Shown here piece by piece: positions 3,487 to 5,341 of a stretch of 5,341 bases of DNA. The DNA is from Gemmatimonadota bacterium (GTDB lineage Bacteria > Gemmatimonadota > Gemmatimonadetes > Palauibacterales > Palauibacteraceae). The number at the start of each line of letters is the position of its first letter. Position 1 is the stretch's first letter. The stretch spans positions 1-5,341 of the forward strand of contig JAOTWC010000119.1 of NCBI GenBank assembly GCA_029863105.1, read 5' to 3'. The translations under genes were made by a program, and so were the position numbers. The notes beneath the pieces were generated by a model. It ran no database searches. It worked only from the letters and a program-made list of their open reading frames with translations, and was not told the DNA's origin.

Positions 3487-5341
3487 CTAAGAAGATGCTA
3501 CGTCGCCGCGCCTGAGCTCCCAGTAGAGCAGCGGTACGACGACCATGGTGAGCAGAGTCGCCACGATGGCGCCGCTCATCAGCGCCACTGCGAGTCCCTG
3601 GAAAATCGGATCCAGCACCATCACCAGCCCGCCGATGACCACCGCGGCCGCGGTCAACGCGATCGGCCGGAAGCGCACGGCGCCGGCCTCGAGTACCGCT
3701 TCACGGAGGGTCCGCCCGCGCTCTTCCGCGAGCTGGATGAAATCGACCAGCAGGATCGAGTTGCGCACGATGATCCCCGCCAACGCGATCATCCCGATCA
3801 TCGATGTGGCGGTGAAAAAGGCACCGGTGAGCGCATGCCCCGGCAGGATGCCGATCAGCGTAAGCGGAATCGGCGCCATGATCACGAACGGGATCCTGAA
3901 CGACTGGAACCACCCCACGACCAGCACGTAGATGAGCACCAGCACGGCAGCGAAGGCGAGGCCGAGGTCGCGAAACACTTCGATGGTCACCTGCCACTCG
4001 CCATCCCACTTGATGGCCGTTTCATCGAGCCGGTCCGGCGCCACCGCGTTGTAACGAGCGATCGTCGCCCCGTTCACCTGCACCGTGTCGAGCGTCTTGT
4101 TCATGGCCAGGATGGCATACACCGGGGATTCGATCCTGCCGGCCACGTCACCGGTGACGTAGATGACCGGGCGCAGGTTCTTGCGCATCCTCAGCGGGGA
4201 ACGCGTGGTGGAATCCACGGTGACGAACCGTCCCAGCGGTGTGGGGCCGCGCGGCGTGGCGACCGGCACCGCCAGCAACCCTTCCACGCTGCTGCGTTCG
4301 CTCAGGCCGAGGCGCGGCACGATCGACACTCCCTCGCGGGCGGTCGGCACGCTGGCCAGGCCCGCGTCGGCACCGGACAGCGCCAGCGTGAGTACCTGCG
4401 CCACCTGCTCGACCGTGACTCCAGCCTCTGCGGCGCGCACCCGATCCACCCGGAAGGCGCGCTTGGCCTGCGGCGCCTCGACCGTCCAGTCCACATCCAC
4501 CACCCCGGGCGTGGACTCCATCACCGCCTTCACCCTGGTGGCGGCGGCGAGTCGCGTACTGTCGTCGGCGGCGTACACCTCCGCCACGAGGGTGGAGAGC
4601 ACCGGCGGCCCCGGGGGGATCTCCGCGAGCTTGGCGCTGGCGCCGAAGCTCCGCGCGATGGAGTCCACCGCCGGCCGCACGGCGACGGCGATGTCGTGAC
4701 TCTGCCGGCTGCGCTCCCCCTTGGGAAGCAGGTTCACCTGCACGTCGGCGACGTTGGCGCCGCTCCGCAGGAAATAGTGCCGCACGAGACCGTTGAAGTT
4801 GAACGGCGCGGCGGTGCCGGCATAGGTCTCGGTGCTGATCACCTCGGGGACGGTCCGGAGATAGGCCGCCACCGCGCCGGCGGCGGCGTTGGAGGTTTCG
4901 AGCGTGGCGCCCTCGGGCAGGTCGAGCACCACCTGGAACTCCGACTTGTTGTCGAACGGGAGCATCTTCACTTCGACCAGCTTGACTGCCACGAGGCCCA
5001 TCGAGACCAGCAGCAACACGGCGATTCCACCGTAGAACGTCATCCGGCGCCGCGGGAGATCCATCAGCGGCGTCATGAGACCTGAGTAGAACCGGGCAAA
5101 TCGTGACAGCTCCTCAGGTTCGTGCGCACGGTCGGGCATGTGCGCGCCCGGGGCGACGTGCCCCCGGAGGAGGCGGAGTGCCAGATAGGGCGTAATGATG
5201 AACGCCACGGCGAGTGAAGCGAGCATGGCGGCCGAAGCACCGACGGGAATCGGCCGCATGTAGGGGCCCATGAGTCCTGACACGAACGCCATCGGAAGAA
5301 TGGCCGCGATGACGGTGAACGTGGCGAGAATAGTCGGGTTG
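3487..5341 (-). CDS. RND-superfamily efflux permease, C-terminal ~617 residues (5' end beyond window)
   Basis: RND permeases are proton-driven inner-membrane trimers that pass substrates to a periplasmic adaptor and an outer-membrane channel. The frame is open to the window edge. Sixteen residues (NPTILATFTVIAAILP) precede the first in-frame Met at 5292, so that Met is not the start. Counting from it, helices TM5-TM6 span the preceding residues to about 42 and TM7 about 85-105. The second periplasmic porter/docking loop covers about 108-435 (LPFDNKSEFQVVLDLPEG at its start), and TM8-TM12 about 440-591. The length matches the second half of a ~1,050-residue AcrB-like protein. Of the AcrB proton-relay residues, the Arg971 and Thr978 equivalents are kept (R540 and T547 in VRFRPIALT), but Lys940 is replaced by Arg510 in GIIVRNSILLVDF. 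The TM4 Asp pair lies outside the window. A multidrug-type (HAE1-like) permease seems more likely than a heavy-metal (CusA-like) one; substrate unknown. The DUF2892 gene follows in the same transcript. Confidence 0.93.
   Translation of the reverse strand, partial: NPTILATFTVIAAILPMAFVSGLMGPYMRPIPVGASAAMLASLAVAFIITPYLALRLLRGHVAPGAHMPDRAHEPEELSRFARFYSGLMTPLMDLPRRRMTFYGGIAVLLLVSMGLVAVKLVEVKMLPFDNKSEFQVVLDLPEGATLETSNAAAGAVAAYLRTVPEVISTETYAGTAAPFNFNGLVRHYFLRSGANVADVQVNLLPKGERSRQSHDIAVAVRPAVDSIARSFGASAKLAEIPPGPPVLSTLVAEVYAADDSTRLAAATRVKAVMESTPGVVDVDWTVEAPQAKRAFRVDRVRAAEAGVTVEQVAQVLTLALSGADAGLASVPTAREGVSIVPRLGLSERSSVEGLLAVPVATPRGPTPLGRFVTVDSTTRSPLRMRKNLRPVIYVTGDVAGRIESPVYAILAMNKTLDTVQVNGATIARYNAVAPDRLDETAIKWDGEWQVTIEVFRDLGLAFAAVLVLIYVLVVGWFQSFRIPFVIMAPIPLTLIGILPGHALTGAFFTATSMIGMIALAGIIVRNSILLVDFIQLAEERGRTLREAVLEAGAVRFRPIALTAAAVVIGGLVMVLDPIFQGLAVALMSGAIVATLLTMVVVPLLYWELRRGDVASS

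Noticed and set aside
3835..5085. Long open frame (416 codons) on the plus strand, antisense to the RND permease
   Set aside because: It is His/Arg/Gly-rich with no recognisable fold and lies entirely opposite a well-supported RND coding region.
5290..5292. ATG as the start of the RND permease
   Set aside because: The frame continues upstream to the window edge with RND-like sequence (NPTILATFTVIAAILP), so this Met is internal to TM5.

Overview
The window is a GC-rich bacterial segment with strong G/C preference at third codon positions. It carries a lipoprotein signal, a Sec-type signal peptide ending in ...LHA|Q, and an RND efflux permease, so it most likely comes from a Gram-negative (diderm) bacterium. 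The short M1 peptidase type, the small Ala/Ser/Asp-rich lipoprotein and the MscL tail look like Gemmatimonadota as I remember them. This is inference only, because no marker gene is present.

Layout. Positions 1-126 (+) hold the last 41 codons of mscL, cut by the window edge and followed by a strong 13-bp GC hairpin (151-181). Positions 272-763 (+) encode a CheY-like receiver protein that has lost its phosphoacceptor aspartate. It converges on a two-gene minus-strand unit: a secreted M1-family zinc aminopeptidase (2756-1050) followed 26 bp later by a small predicted lipoprotein (1023-775). A 175-bp intergenic region (2757-2931) separates the peptidase from a divergent ArsR-family repressor gene (2932-3261, +). 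This region contains a short AT-rich island with nested palindromes that I read as the arsR promoter/operator. Three bases past arsR, a second minus-strand unit ends: an RND efflux permease (3487 to beyond 5341, 5' end outside the window) followed 15 bp later by a 68-residue DUF2892 membrane protein (3471-3265).

How the genes may work together. The ArsR regulator, the DUF2892 protein and the RND permease form a plausible stress-response/efflux module. ArsR plus DUF2892 resembles the E. coli ygaV-ygaP pair, which is linked to sulfur/thiol stress, but here there is no rhodanese domain and an RND pump is attached. The three cysteines of the regulator and the conserved Cys of the DUF2892 protein point to thiol, sulfide or soft-metal chemistry. 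The substrate cannot be read from the sequence. The mscL/receiver region and the peptidase/lipoprotein pair look like separate functions. No rRNA, tRNA, CRISPR array, insertion sequence or attachment site was seen.
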